Shown here piece by piece: positions 36,376-45,851 of a stretch of DNA of 64,000 nt. The notes under the pieces are model-generated. The model did not search any database, was not told where the DNA came from, and was given only the letters and a program-made list of their open reading frames with translations. Each line of letters opens with the position of its first letter. The stretch's first letter is position 1. This DNA is from Bombilactobacillus mellis (lineage in GTDB: Bacteria > Bacillota > Bacilli > Lactobacillales > Lactobacillaceae): positions 562,770 to 626,769 of the forward strand of contig NZ_KQ033877.1 in assembly GCF_000967245.1 (NCBI RefSeq), in the 5' to 3' direction. The translations under genes and the position numbers were made by a program.

Positions 36376-37731
36376 ATGAAAGTTATTGTAGTTGGTTCAT
36401 CACATGGTGGTTTTGAAGCTGTTCAAGAGCTCTTACAAGATTATCCTGATGCCGAAATTCAATGGTACGAAAAGGGCGATTTCATTTCGTTTCTTTCTTG
36501 TGGGATGCAGCTCTATCTCGAAGGTGTCGTAAAAGATGTTAATACGGTTCGCTATGCTACCAAAGAAGGAATGGAGAAAAAGGGAGTTCATGTTTTTGTG
36601 CAACAAGATGTAACTGCCATTGATCCAGCACAACATCAAGTAACTGTGCACAATTTGGTTGATGATTCTACCAGAACTGAAACCTATGACAAATTAATTA
36701 TTAGTACAGGAGCAGTTCCAATCGAATTAAATGTCGCTGGAAAAGATTTAGATAATATTTATTTTATGCGTGGCCGAGATTGGGCAATGAAGTTAAAGCG
36801 GGCCAGTGTAGAGCCGCTGATTAAAAATGTAGTCGTTGTCGGATCTGGTTATATTGGGATTGAAGCTGCTGAAGCTTTTGCTAAGGCAGGCAAAAAAGTC
36901 ACTGTGATTGATGTTTTGCCACGAATTTTGGGTACTTATTTGGATTCAGAGTTTACAGATGTGCTGGCTGATGAACTAGAAAACAATAATGTAACTTTGG
37001 CTTTAGGAGAGCGTGTGCAAAAATTTGTAGGTGAGAATGGTAAAGTTACTCAAGTAGAAACTGATAAAAATACTTACGCAGCAGATTTAGTAATTGAAGC
37101 TGTAGGAGTTAAACCCAATACAGAGTGGTTGGCAGATACTTTACAATTAAATCCTGATAAAACTATTAAAACTGATGAATACCAGCAAACCAGTCAACCT
37201 GATATTTTTGCTGTTGGAGATGCCACCTTGGTTAAATTTGCACCAACAGGAAAAACTGCAAAGATTGCTTTGGCAACGAATAGCCGTCGTCAGGGACGTT
37301 ACGCAGTTAAAAATTTGAATAAAGCTACTCAGCCAACGCCAGCAGTTTCCGGTTCTTCTGCACTGTCAGTTTTTAGCTATCATTTTGCTTCAACCGGTAT
37401 TAAAGATGCTACTGCTGAAAATTATCAAACTAAAGTGGCTTCAGTTTATCTGGAAGATACTTATCGTCCCGCTTTTGTTCCAGCAGAGCAAAACGCCAAG
37501 GTTCAATTCAAATTAACCTATGCTCCTGAGGATGGTCGCATTTTAGGAGCTCAGATTATGTCAACCGCAGATGTTACAGCTGATATTAATACGATTTCAT
37601 TAGCAATTCAGCAACATTTGACAGTTAATGATTTAGCCTATGCTGATTTCTTCTTCCAGCCTGGTTATGATCGTCCTTGGAATGTGATTAACGTCGCTGC
37701 TCAAAAAGCACAAAGACAGTTATTAAATTAA
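36376..37731 (+). CDS. nox: NADH oxidase, water-forming (FAD/CoA-disulfide reductase family)
   Basis: A 451-residue flavoprotein that reoxidises NADH with oxygen, important for redox balance in catalase-negative lactic bacteria. N-terminal FAD-binding fold ([14 protein letters not shown]), active-site His10 and redox-active Cys42 in [16 protein letters not shown]-binding [16 protein letters not shown], then [11 protein letters not shown], and the C-terminal dimerisation domain. The Cys42/His10 pair matches enterococcal Nox. ATG 36376 has GGAGG 10 nt upstream; the longer open frame starts inside the leader. Terminator follows. Confidence 0.93.
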   Translation: MKVIVVGSSHGGFEAVQELLQDYPDAEIQWYEKGDFISFLSCGMQLYLEGVVKDVNTVRYATKEGMEKKGVHVFVQQDVTAIDPAQHQVTVHNLVDDSTRTETYDKLIISTGAVPIELNVAGKDLDNIYFMRGRDWAMKLKRASVEPLIKNVVVVGSGYIGIEAAEAFAKAGKKVTVIDVLPRILGTYLDSEFTDVLADELENNNVTLALGERVQKFVGENGKVTQVETDKNTYAADLVIEAVGVKPNTEWLADTLQLNPDKTIKTDEYQQTSQPDIFAVGDATLVKFAPTGKTAKIALATNSRRQGRYAVKNLNKATQPTPAVSGSSALSVFSYHFASTGIKDATAENYQTKVASVYLEDTYRPAFVPAEQNAKVQFKLTYAPEDGRILGAQIMSTADVTADINTISLAIQQHLTVNDLAYADFFFQPGYDRPWNVINVAAQKAQRQLLN

Positions 37732-37742
37732 TATTAGTAAAT

Positions 37743-37782
37743 AAAAAAGTGATCCCCAGCAAAAAGGGATCACTTTTTTTGA
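37743..37782. terminator. bidirectional terminator between nox and yitT-like gene
   Basis: AAAAAGTGATCCC/GGGATCACTTTTTTT hairpin between convergent genes. Confidence 0.88.
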
Positions 37783-37784
37783 TT

Positions 37785-38630
37785 TTAAAAACTGCCATTG
37801 TGAACTTCAGCGATACTATCAGTTAAAATAAATGCATTTTGATCGATATCATAAATGATATCTAAAATAGAACCATAACTTTGGGTATCTGCTACAAGCA
37901 TCAGCATTTCTTTTGGTTGATTAGAATGGCCACCGCGAACGTCAAAAACCGTACTGCCAATTGCCATTTGAGCAGTGAGTTTAGCTTTAATTTCTTCTAG
38001 TTTGTTTTCACTCATAATGTAAACGACTAATTTTTTATCGAGACCGGTTTGGACGTAGTTTAAAACGATAGTTGAAATGCCGACTGAGAGAATTGCTAAA
38101 AAGAATTGTTCCCAACCCGAAACCAAAATATTTCCTAAACACACAATGCCATCGATCACAAATAAACTATTAGCATTCCGAATATGGAAGTATTTATTAA
38201 GAATCATCGGTGGAACTGTAGTCCCACCTGCAGAAGATCCCATGCGATAGATAATAGACAGCCCTAGGCCAAAAAGAATACTTCCGATAATATCCGATAA
38301 TAGGGCATCCTGAATAACTTGAGTGTTGGGAGTAACAGCTAAAAAGATGGGCAAAACAATGCTGCCAAAGGTAATTTTGGCAGCTTGGGCTTTGTCCAAA
38401 AATATCATAGTCAAAATCCACATAAAAATATTAAATACTAGTAGGGTAAGTGGCATTTGAACATTTAACAATTCTTTAACTAAAATAGCAATACCAGTAG
38501 CCCCGCCAGCTGCGATTTTATGTGGAGCAAAAAACATCGAGACACTGACGGCTATTAATTCTAATCCTACTAAAATACTGAGAAAACGTCCGGCTTTTTT
38601 TAAGTATAGGCTTTTTCTTATTTTTAACAT
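37785..38630 (-). CDS. YitT-family membrane protein (DUF161/DUF2179)
   Basis: A 281-residue membrane protein: five to six helices in the first 190 residues (SILVGLELIAVSVSMFFAPH, then AAGGATGIAILVKELL, SIIYRMGSSAGGTTVPPMIL), then a cytoplasmic DUF2179 domain (GSTVFDVRGGHSNQPKEMLM). Function of the family is unknown. I start at ATG 38630 (MLKIRKSLYL): the longer reading frame runs back through the tRNA-Gly gene on the other strand. No strong ribosome-binding site is visible at 38630, so the start is tentative. Confidence 0.87.
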   Translation of the reverse strand: MLKIRKSLYLKKAGRFLSILVGLELIAVSVSMFFAPHKIAAGGATGIAILVKELLNVQMPLTLLVFNIFMWILTMIFLDKAQAAKITFGSIVLPIFLAVTPNTQVIQDALLSDIIGSILFGLGLSIIYRMGSSAGGTTVPPMILNKYFHIRNANSLFVIDGIVCLGNILVSGWEQFFLAILSVGISTIVLNYVQTGLDKKLVVYIMSENKLEEIKAKLTAQMAIGSTVFDVRGGHSNQPKEMLMLVADTQSYGSILDIIYDIDQNAFILTDSIAEVHNGSF

Positions 38631-38708
38631 AACAGTAATATTATTACAAAAAAAATAAAAAAATTCAGCAAAAATGCTTATTTTTGTGTATAATAGTATT
38701 TGTGTTTT

Positions 38709-38779
38709 GCGGATGTAGTTTAGTGGTAAAACTTCAGCTTCCCAAGCTGGCGTCGCGAGTTCGATTCTCGTCATCCGCT
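38709..38779 (+). tRNA. tRNA-Gly(CCC)
   Basis: 71-nt cloverleaf. The acceptor stem is GCGGATG/CATCCGC with discriminator T, and the anticodon loop TTCCCAA gives CCC (reads GGG). The integrase remnant lies just past its 3' end, which suggests this tRNA is the attachment site of an integrated element; no second copy of the 3' end was spotted downstream. Confidence 0.94.
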
Positions 38780-38923
38780 TTTTGTTATGTTGAGGATGTT
38801 TTATGTTGATTGGTAGAGGTGGGTGTTTGCTAATATAATGGGATTTTTGGTCTTATAAGGTATATCAATTTGTGCCAAACTAAAAAATTGGTCTAAAATT
38901 ATAAAAAAAAACGATGGATATTT

Positions 38924-39604
38924 TCAAAGATTATCGAGAATTTCCATCGCTTTTTCATTTTCTTTATCACGTCGATCTTTTAACAAATGAGAGTAAACAC
39001 GGGGAGTAGTTTGAATCGAAGAATGATCCAATCTCTCTGATATATAATCAATACCAACTTTTTTGCTATCAAAATGGATGCATGAGTGTGTCTAAGACCG
39101 TGGAATGTATATTATTAGCATCAATTTGTTTCAGCATATGAGCAAAGGGCTTATTAGTGCCGTTGTTCGAATTAATGGTAAAGATATTATTCCGAAAAAC
39201 TAAGTTTAAGGGGTCACGATAACCATGTTTAAAAAAGAATTCATTCTGTTCTTGTCTCAGTTGCTGGAACATTGAATTAACTCATTATTAATACTAATTG
39301 TATGTACAGATGAATCTGTCTTGGTCAGTTCAAAGCCACTATTCTTTATATAGTCCCAAGATTTTTCAATAGATATTCTTTTAGTTTTGAGATTAATATT
39401 GTCCCGTGTTAGACCAGTAACTTCGCTGTATCGACATCCTGTTAATAAACCGGTTAGAATCATGTATTGACGAATATTATTAAAACAAGCTTCGTCTATA
39501 CAGATCTGTTTCAGTTCTTCAGACACGTTTAATTCTAAAAACTTCAAATCTCCTGATTTAGATTTCAGTCCTCCTGAGAAGTAAAAAGCTTTTAAATTAT
39601 TCAA
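38924..39604 (-). pseudogene. phage-type tyrosine recombinase (integrase), decayed
   Basis: Three open pieces in different frames form one gene. 39257-39604 carries the first catalytic arginine block (LTGLLTGCRYSEVTGLTRDN). 39069-39272 is the middle. 38924-39070 gives HTHASILIAKKVGIDYISER followed by LDHSSIQTTPRVYSHLLKDR, i.e. the box II H-x-x-R/H and tyrosine region. The N-terminal arm-binding and core-binding parts (about 200 residues) are missing, and frameshifts separate the rest, so it is dead. A terminator (CGATGGA/TCCATCG with T9) overlaps the end. Confidence 0.88.
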
Positions 39605-39615
39605 ATATCTAAAAT

Positions 39616-40002
39616 CTATAAACCGAGACTATTTTTTACGCAGGCTTTGGCTGCATCCTTTATAACATCAAATGAAATACTTAATCCTTTTTCAGAAATC
39701 AATTTTTTGATGTTATTCCATGTGGATTTATTCTTAATAGAATTTAGGTATTCATTTCCTTCCCATGTTAGATTACCTGGCATAACTCTTTTTGGTTTAT
39801 TACTTGCATATTCTACCTCGTGATTTGTAAAACCGGCTTCAAATAGTTTATTGACGGTAAAAGCAAGTTGATTAATTGGAATATTTTTACTTTTGGAAAA
39901 TTCAATGGTTTCTTTATTTGTGGGGCCAAATTTATGCTTACTTTCAGCGCAAAAGATTAATAAATCTCTCACAAAATCATAATCAAGTTCCATATCTATC
40001 AC
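39616..40002 (-). CDS. DUF2513 protein (phage/element associated)
   Basis: A 128-residue protein. MELDYDFVRDLLIFCAES at the start, then NLTWEGNEYLNSIKNKSTWN and SISFDVIKDAAKACVKNSLGL at the end are the recurring features of DUF2513 proteins of prophages and integrative elements. Role unknown. GGAGG lies upstream of the start; ATG at 40002 or the in-frame ATG three codons later. It sits 11 nt upstream of the integrase remnant. Confidence 0.82.
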   Translation of the reverse strand: MIDMELDYDFVRDLLIFCAESKHKFGPTNKETIEFSKSKNIPINQLAFTVNKLFEAGFTNHEVEYASNKPKRVMPGNLTWEGNEYLNSIKNKSTWNNIKKLISEKGLSISFDVIKDAAKACVKNSLGL

Positions 40003-40144
40003 CTCCTTTAAGGTGATTATAGCAAATTACTTGAAATTAAAGGAGGCAAGATATATGGATGAATTCATGGACAAAACAGAAGCCTGCCTTGGACAAGCTG
40101 GCTTTTTTGTTTCCTCAATAATATTATGTTACTGAGGTGAATTA

Positions 40145-40927
40145 TTGAGGAAATCATGGAAGAATTTATTGAAATTTTTAAAAAAGTATTGGTACATTGG
40201 TGTATTAATTGTCTTTATTATACCTTTAATTCTTAATTTATTAATGTCAGTTGGTGATTTTGGTGTTGGCAGTAATGACGGCTGGTTAGGATTTTGGGGC
40301 GGTTATTTAGGATCTATTTTGTCAGGTGTTGTAGCTTATGGTATTGCTAGGTATCAGATGTCACAGGAAAAAGAAAAAGAATATAAGAATAGAATTTATG
40401 ACTTATTGCCATATTTTAATTTAGATGGTGGTTGGAATAGTATAGAGAATGAAATTCAGTATTCTATTAACTTATTTGTTTCTACAAAAGAAAATAATTT
40501 ACCTATTTTGAAAACTCAATTAATAGCTTACTTTATTATAGAGAAAGAATCTAATAAAGCATCCAATGATAAAAAACATAAGTATATTTATATAGAGAAT
40601 ATTGGACATGTTTTTCCAAACAAAAAAATTATAGATATGAAAATATCTAGAGAAGTGAATGAAGCATTCTATAAACAATGGGATAATCATGATGATCTAA
40701 TTTTAGATAGACTTGATATTAAATGCTACACAGTTGACGAGACAGAGGTATTTTTTACATATGGAGATGGTATAAGTGGTGCACATTCATATTTGAAAGA
40801 TAATGAATACTATTTATATGTAAAAGATGAAAAATTTGATCAAGAAAAATTCGATAACAGAAAAAATGAATTTGATAAAATAAAAAATTATAAAGAAAAA
40901 GGATACACTTATATAAGGCACGATTAA
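40145..40927 (+). CDS. membrane-anchored hypothetical protein of the element
   Basis: A 260-residue protein with two N-terminal helices (about 15-35 and 48-68; the pair contains WYIGVLIVFIIPLIL and WLGFWGGYLGSILSGVVAYG), then a charged cytoplasmic domain of about 190 residues without known motifs. This two-helix-plus-soluble layout is common in cargo genes of prophages and integrative elements. TTG start with GAGGTGA immediately upstream. Transcribed divergently from the DUF2513/integrase side. Confidence 0.7.
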   Translation: MRKSWKNLLKFLKKYWYIGVLIVFIIPLILNLLMSVGDFGVGSNDGWLGFWGGYLGSILSGVVAYGIARYQMSQEKEKEYKNRIYDLLPYFNLDGGWNSIENEIQYSINLFVSTKENNLPILKTQLIAYFIIEKESNKASNDKKHKYIYIENIGHVFPNKKIIDMKISREVNEAFYKQWDNHDDLILDRLDIKCYTVDETEVFFTYGDGISGAHSYLKDNEYYLYVKDEKFDQEKFDNRKNEFDKIKNYKEKGYTYIRHD

Positions 40928-40972
40928 TATTATTTAATATCTAAAAAGTTAGGTAATTGTTGAGATGGTTTA

Positions 40973-41437
40973 ATGGAATGGGGTAGCATAGCGGACAGGG
41001 CAAGTGCAATAGCAGCATTTTTAGTTGTTGTTTCTCTACGTTTTTCTTCTAAGCAAAATAGGCAGCGATTAAAACTAGTATGTAAGAACGCAAGAGCTAA
41101 AGCGATTTGGACTGATGATATTGAAATAGATATAAGTAACTTTAGCAATTTGAATCTTAATATTGAATAAATAGGAATAACAAACAGCTATTTTAAATTA
41201 AGTCAAAGTGATGAGGAATATTATATTAATTCTAATTATTGTGAGGACAAAGATAGCATTCCTTGCTATATATCATCGAGAAGCTCTGCAAGTATTTTGA
41301 TAATTAAAATAATCGTGTATGAATCTTTCAATGGAGAGTTTCCAAATCAAGTACAGAAATTAGTTCTTTTTTGTAGAGATAATTTAGACAGAGTATATTT
41401 TTTGAAAAAGTTTACTATGAACGATTTCAAATCTTAA
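40973..41437 (+). pseudogene. second membrane-anchored element protein, split by one stop codon
   Basis: One frame of 154 codons interrupted only by TAA at 41168-41170. The first part has EWGSIADRASAIAAFLVVVS (one helix) and SSKQNRQRLKL. After the stop the same frame continues with TNSYFKLSQSDEEYYINSNY and ends VYFLKKFTMNDFKS. The N-terminus is of the EWGSIADW-type phage/element protein family. A single nonsense mutation is the simplest reading. The first 65 codons alone could still give a short membrane peptide. Confidence 0.7.
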
Positions 41438-41560
41438 ACAACAAGATGAAGCACTCATTCGAGTGCTTTTTTGTACCCAAAGTTAAGGAGGCGGTCCAAT
41501 ATAATATGTGAATTTGCGAAAGCTATGAGAAAGCAATATAAAAGCCACGTATATTAGTGG

Positions 41561-41977
41561 CTAAATGTTTAATTTTTCTCGTAGCGTATTTGTTAATGCC
41601 TCACTAAAGTTAATACCTTTTTCTTGGCCCAATTCGTTTAAATAGCTAGGAATTGTAACAGTCTTTTTGACAGTACGATTATCAATTGTTGCACGATATT
41701 TATTAACATTAATATCAATATAGGTGACTATATCGTCTTTACTATCTGCCTGGACATTGCGGGAGGCTTTGGGAACATCCAAACCTTCATCTTGTCGGGC
41801 TATAATTTCATCTCCAATTGCACATCTAGCCATTTTAATTACATCTTCAAGTGATTGACCAGTAGTATCACTATCCAAGTCAACTATATGTGCAAAATAT
41901 GGGTATTCTGTTTCATTACTATCATAGCTAATAATTACAGGGTATGCATCAACAACATTTTGAAATTTTTTTTTCAT
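41561..41977 (-). CDS. hicB: HicB antitoxin
   Basis: A 138-residue antitoxin. The N-terminal HicB fold (DAYPVIISYDSNETEYPYFA, then HIVDLDSDTTGQSLEDVI) neutralises the HicA RNase. The C-terminal KKTVTIPSYLNELGQEKGIN and FSEALTNTLREKL form a ribbon-helix-helix DNA-binding domain for autoregulation. ATG 41977 has AAGGAG upstream; an earlier in-frame ATG at 41998 is less likely. Follows hicA by 30 nt. Confidence 0.92.
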   Translation of the reverse strand: MKKKFQNVVDAYPVIISYDSNETEYPYFAHIVDLDSDTTGQSLEDVIKMARCAIGDEIIARQDEGLDVPKASRNVQADSKDDIVTYIDINVNKYRATIDNRTVKKTVTIPSYLNELGQEKGINFSEALTNTLREKLNI

Positions 41978-42007
41978 AATGAACTCCTTTCGTTCCATAA
42001 AAAGGGG

Positions 42008-42181
42008 TTATTTTAACCCATTTCTTTTTAGGATAGCTTTAGCAAGTCTTTCAGGTATTTCTCGGTGTCTTTCGATTGGTTCAGTTTTATTACCTTTTCG
42101 ATAAACATCGTGATTAGCTCCGTTACGAACTAATTTCCAACCATCGGCTTCTAAAGCTTTAATAAGTAATCGACGTTTCAT
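42008..42181 (-). CDS. hicA: HicA toxin (mRNA interferase)
   Basis: A 57-residue protein: MKRRLLIKALEADGWKLVRN, then GANHDVYRKGNKTEPIERHR, then EIPERLAKAILKRNGLK. The double-stranded-RNA-binding fold with the catalytic His in G-ANHDVY and the HREIPERLAKAILK tail is typical HicA. GGGAGG lies 7 nt before the ATG. It is short and easily missed. The gene order toxin first, antitoxin second, is normal for hicAB. No disabling mutation is visible. Confidence 0.92.
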   Translation of the reverse strand: MKRRLLIKALEADGWKLVRNGANHDVYRKGNKTEPIERHREIPERLAKAILKRNGLK

Positions 42182-42204
42182 ACTTACCTCCCAATAAATA
42201 TAAG

Positions 42205-42224
42205 TATACCATATTACACGTATA
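42205..42224 (-). promoter_or_regulatory. dyad operator / promoter of hicAB
   Basis: TATAC and GTATA flank a 10-bp centre just upstream of hicA; on the minus strand it includes a TATACT-like -10. It is a plausible HicB binding site (inference). Confidence 0.45.
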
Positions 42225-42283
42225 AAATAATAGAAAAAGACATATTTATGATAATAATTTTTTAAAAATAGAGGTAGTAAAAG

Positions 42284-42550
42284 ATGAGTGATAAAGAAGC
42301 AAAGAAAATATTAAGAGTATATGTTACTAAGTAATGTTAAAGACAAACTATTTAAAATAGTTGTTGGCGGTAAAGTCATTTAAAAAGATTTGGATTTTGT
42401 AATAGTAGATCTACTTTATAACTCAGTAGTTAGGTATATAAAAATTAATAATCGCAAGATTAACAAAAAGAATTTTGATAAAGCGTTGTGTGAATATCAG
42501 AGGGCTGTCAAGGTTAATATTAATATGCTTTATAATTTGAAACATTAAAC
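42284..42550 (+). pseudogene. small phage-gene remnant
   Basis: Starts with GAGGTAG and an ATG leading into a 16-codon peptide. A second frame further on reads DFVIVDLLYNSVVRYIKINN and ends EYQRAVKVNINMLYNLKH. Frameshifted and not recognised; probably a small phage gene upstream of the terminase remnant. Confidence 0.4.
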
Positions 42551-42563
42551 AGAAGGATTAATT

Positions 42564-43038
42564 AATGAAGAACAAGTTTATCAATGGCTATTGAATTATA
42601 TAGACATGCATAATTTGGAAGTTATCTTTTTCAGATATGATGCTTGGGGTGCTACACCAACAATTAAACAATTAGAACTAAATACTGGTTGGCCATTAGA
42701 ACCAATTCGACAATGTACTAGTGAGTTAAAAGCCCCAACTAAATTCTTGCAAAAGATATTTGTTGAAGAAACAGTTACTAGACTTGATGACAAAATTATG
42801 GAAAAGGTATTGTTAAATGCAGAATATTCTAAGATAAAATTGGCATTCAAGTTGATAAGACTAAAGCCACTTTAAAAATTGATGTGGTGGATGCAATTAA
42901 GAAATGTATCATTTTGAAGATTTTGCTGACGTTAATGATCCTGACAAACAAATTTACAGAATGACAGAAAAACAGGTTTTGGATTGATTCAATGATCCTA
43001 AATCAGGAATGATGAGTGGTGAGGACGATGATATTTAA
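42564..43038 (+). pseudogene. phage terminase large subunit, C-terminal remnant
   Basis: The frame from NEEQVYQWLLNYIDMH continues with VIFFRYDAWGATPTIKQLEL, EPIRQCTSELKAPTKFLQKI, and after a frameshift near 42835 with GIQVDKTKATLKIDVVDAI, then a further shift to EMYHFEDFADVNDPDKQIYR and MTEKQVLD, a TGA, and finally GMMSGEDDDI. This order is that of the nuclease end of Terminase_1-type large subunits. The ATPase half is gone. Confidence 0.75.
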
Positions 43039-43686
43039 AAAACTGCTTATTATTGGTATAAATATTAAAAATATACAAACAAATATTGGCCATAATGCCA
43101 ATGCATTAAAATGAGCTTGAATAATAATGAAAATAACCATGAATGAAGTAATTATGATTAAACTTGAACAAAGTAATTTTTAATGGATTTTGAACAAATA
43201 TTTTTCTTATTGAGTAAGTAGTATAATAGTGTTTTATTATTCATGTATAATTATGCATTTCTTTAATAAAATAAACATATTTCTTAAATATAGGTTTATA
43301 GAATTTATATTTGATAAGCTATTAATCTATGTTCTTTTAATATTATCCCTATATGTTTTAATTTATTGTTCGGTTAAAAGTATGACACTTTTGTTCTCTA
43401 TTTTTCATATATGTTACTTTGCTATGTGTTTTTTCAGGTTTTAATCTAAAATAGAAAGTCATTTTTGTGTTTGTTCATCTCTTGCATCCTTTCCTTAACA
43501 TTTTATAAAACAATACACTGTATTAAAAAGCAAGAAATTTAAAAAACATTCCTATTCAGACTTAAGCTGGCAGAGTGATTTGCAATCTTATCAAACGAAA
43601 ATTACACATGCTCAACAATTTAAATTAAAAAATCTTGGAACTTTTTAGCGGTTAAATATGCGATTGTGCAGCGAATTAAATAAAAG
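43039..43686. other. decayed stretch between the element and argS
   Basis: A 71-codon hydrophobic open frame at 43229-43444 (one long Ile/Leu/Phe-rich segment, no ribosome-binding site) is doubtful. At about 43530-43648 one frame reads LKSKKFKKHSYSDLSWQSDL and ends THAQQFKLKNLGTF, which looks like the tail of a lost gene. No second tRNA-Gly end was found here. Confidence 0.4.
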
Positions 43687-43715
43687 TTGCAAAGAATGAG
43701 ATTTTCAGTTATTAT
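43687..43715 (+). promoter_or_regulatory. promoter of the argS T-box transcript
   Basis: TTGCAA (43687-43692), a 17-bp spacer and TATTAT (43710-43715). Confidence 0.65.
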
Positions 43716-43719
43716 AAGT

Positions 43720-43913
43720 TCGCAAAGAAATAAAGTGTTAAGTTAGTTGTAGTGACAGTGAGGTCAGGAGAGTGAGAACTGATCCTAATTAATACCGTCG
43801 CGTCTTTGTATTTTTTATAATATTTTTTAATTCAAGTGGATTATTACTAATCAACTAGAGTGGTACCGCGGGTTTTCTCGTCTCTTTCATAATTTATTGA
43901 AAGGGACTTTTTT
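43720..43913 (+). promoter_or_regulatory. T-box leader of argS (probable specifier CGC, Arg)
   Basis: CAAAGA near 43733 pairs with TCTTTG at 43803-43808 as the Stem I base. By the same geometry as in the leuS leader, the specifier just before it is CGC (43799-43801), arginine. The T-box AGTGGTACCGCGG is at about 43859-43871. Terminator GTCTCTTTCA/TTGAAAGGGAC with T6 ends at 43913. Uncharged tRNA-Arg is expected to induce argS. Confidence 0.92.
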
Positions 43914-43937
43914 AAATTGTTAAGGAGAAAGATAAAT

Positions 43938-45653
43938 TTGAAAATTAATCAAGCTCGACAATTGGTTCAACAAGCTGTTTACGAAGCTTTAAAAAATTTA
44001 GACGAAATAACAATCAGTCCAGAACAAGTTCAACAAATGGTAGAAATACCTAAAAATTCTCAATTAGGTGATTTTGCGTTTCCTACTTTTCGTTTAGCTA
44101 AGCAATTACATCAGGCGCCGGTAAAAATTGCCCAAAACTTGGCTAAAGAGGTGGATAGCAGTCAATTTGCTCAAGTTTGTGCTCAAGGACCATACGTTAA
44201 TTTCTTTTTACAAAGAAAAGATATCGCCGCCACAACTATTGAGGAAGTTATTAAACAAAAAAATAACTTTGGCAATTCTACTGTGGGTGCAAATTCTGTC
44301 GTCACGATTGATATGTCTTCACCCAATATTGCTAAACCAATGTCAATGGGTCATTTGCGTTCGACTGTTATTGGCAATTCCATTGCCTTAATTTTAGATA
44401 AACTAAATTACCACCCTGTGAAAATTAATCACTTGGGTGATTGGGGAACCCAATTTGGTAAATTAATGGTTGCCTATAAAAAATGGGGTTCGGAAGCCGA
44501 TGTTAAAAAAGATCCTATCACTAATTTACAAAAATATTATGTAAAATTTCATAAATTAGATAAAGAACATCCTGAATTAGATGAAGAAGCACGGGAATGG
44601 TTTAAAAAATTAGAAAATGGTGATGAAGAAGCTACCCAACTTTGGCAATGGTTCCGTTCAGAATCCTTAAAGTCATTTATGAAAGTTTATGATGAATTGG
44701 GAATTAAGTTTGACTCCTATAATGGGGAAGCTTTTTATAATGATAAAATGGATGAAATCTTAGACCTACTGGAGCATAAGGGCTTATTACAGGAAAGTAA
44801 GGGCGCTGAAATTGTTGATTTAGGTTCCGATCTGCCGCCAGCGCTAATTAAGAAATCTGATGGAGCTACCTTATATATTACACGGGACTTAGCGGCGGCC
44901 TTATATCGCAAACGGACTTATCATTTTAAAAAATCTTTATATGTGGTAGGTAGTGAACAGAGTATTCATTTTGAACAATTAAAAGCCGTTTTAGCAAAAA
45001 TGGGCTTTACTTGGGCCCAAGATATTGAACATATTAAATTTGGGTTGATTACGGCTAACGGGAAAAAGCTTTCTACTCGAGAAGGTCGAGTAATTTTACT
45101 GGAAAATGTCTTACATGATTCAGTTCAATTAGCTCAAGAACAAATTGCAGAAAAAAACCCTACTTTGGCTAATAAAGATCAGGTGGCTCATGCTGTAGGT
45201 GTAGGTGCAGTTATTTTCCATGATTTAAAAAATAATCGGACTGATAACTTTGATTTTAATTTGGAAGAGGTAGTCCGTTTTGAAGGTGAAACTGGACCTT
45301 ACGTCCAATATACTCATGCCCGGGCAATGAGCATCTTGCGCAAGGCTGGACCACAAGCTCAAGATGAAGCGGCGGTGTTTGATACTGATGTAGATGATGT
45401 TACTTGGGACATTTTAAAACATTTGGCTAATTTCCCAGAAACCGTACAGCAGGCAGCACAGTTAAGAGAGCCTTCAGTAATTGCTAAATATGCTTTGCAT
45501 TTAGCAAAATCTTTTAATCATTACTATGCACAGACTAAAGTATTAGTTGATGATGACCAGTTAGCAGCCCGCTTAAATTTAGTTCAAGCCGTTGCGATTG
45601 TTTTAAAAGAAGCTTTACGGCTGTTAGGCGTTCAAGCGCCAGATGAAATGTAA
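43938..45653 (+). CDS. argS: arginyl-tRNA synthetase
   Basis: A 571-residue class I synthetase. The N-terminal Add-1 domain is followed by the HIGH region ([17 protein letters not shown], about 127-142) and the KMSKS-equivalent KKLSTREG. The C-terminal anticodon-binding domain contains [16 protein letters not shown]. The start is the TTG at 43938, 9 nt after AAGGAGA; a TTG at 43917 lies inside the terminator. Length is normal. Confidence 0.96.
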   Translation: MKINQARQLVQQAVYEALKNLDEITISPEQVQQMVEIPKNSQLGDFAFPTFRLAKQLHQAPVKIAQNLAKEVDSSQFAQVCAQGPYVNFFLQRKDIAATTIEEVIKQKNNFGNSTVGANSVVTIDMSSPNIAKPMSMGHLRSTVIGNSIALILDKLNYHPVKINHLGDWGTQFGKLMVAYKKWGSEADVKKDPITNLQKYYVKFHKLDKEHPELDEEAREWFKKLENGDEEATQLWQWFRSESLKSFMKVYDELGIKFDSYNGEAFYNDKMDEILDLLEHKGLLQESKGAEIVDLGSDLPPALIKKSDGATLYITRDLAAALYRKRTYHFKKSLYVVGSEQSIHFEQLKAVLAKMGFTWAQDIEHIKFGLITANGKKLSTREGRVILLENVLHDSVQLAQEQIAEKNPTLANKDQVAHAVGVGAVIFHDLKNNRTDNFDFNLEEVVRFEGETGPYVQYTHARAMSILRKAGPQAQDEAAVFDTDVDDVTWDILKHLANFPETVQQAAQLREPSVIAKYALHLAKSFNHYYAQTKVLVDDDQLAARLNLVQAVAIVLKEALRLLGVQAPDEM

Positions 45654-45676
45654 TGTGATTAAGTAAGTTAATCTGG

Positions 45677-45713
45677 CCTCGTGATTACTGGTGTAATCAT
45701 GAGGTATTTTTTT
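45677..45713 (+). terminator. intrinsic terminator after argS
   Basis: CCTCGTGATTAC-TGGT-GTAATCATGAGG, 12-bp stem, then T-rich tail. Confidence 0.9.
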
Positions 45714-45851
45714 GGTTAAAAATAAAAATAAATATTTTAATGTTGACTGAGAAATATTTGACCTGGAACTATTAATGTTAATTGTTTAATAAAGTCGTCT
45801 ATGGTAGGCTAAAATCAATCAGCTTTAGATTAAGATAAGGAAGTAAATAAA

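Noticed and set aside
38631-38774. N-terminal extension of the YitT-like protein
   Set aside because: It is antisense to tRNA-Gly and lacks family similarity; the protein starts at about 38630.
43229-43444. 71-codon hydrophobic open frame
   Set aside because: No ribosome-binding site, extreme AT bias, and located in decayed DNA; not reported as a gene.
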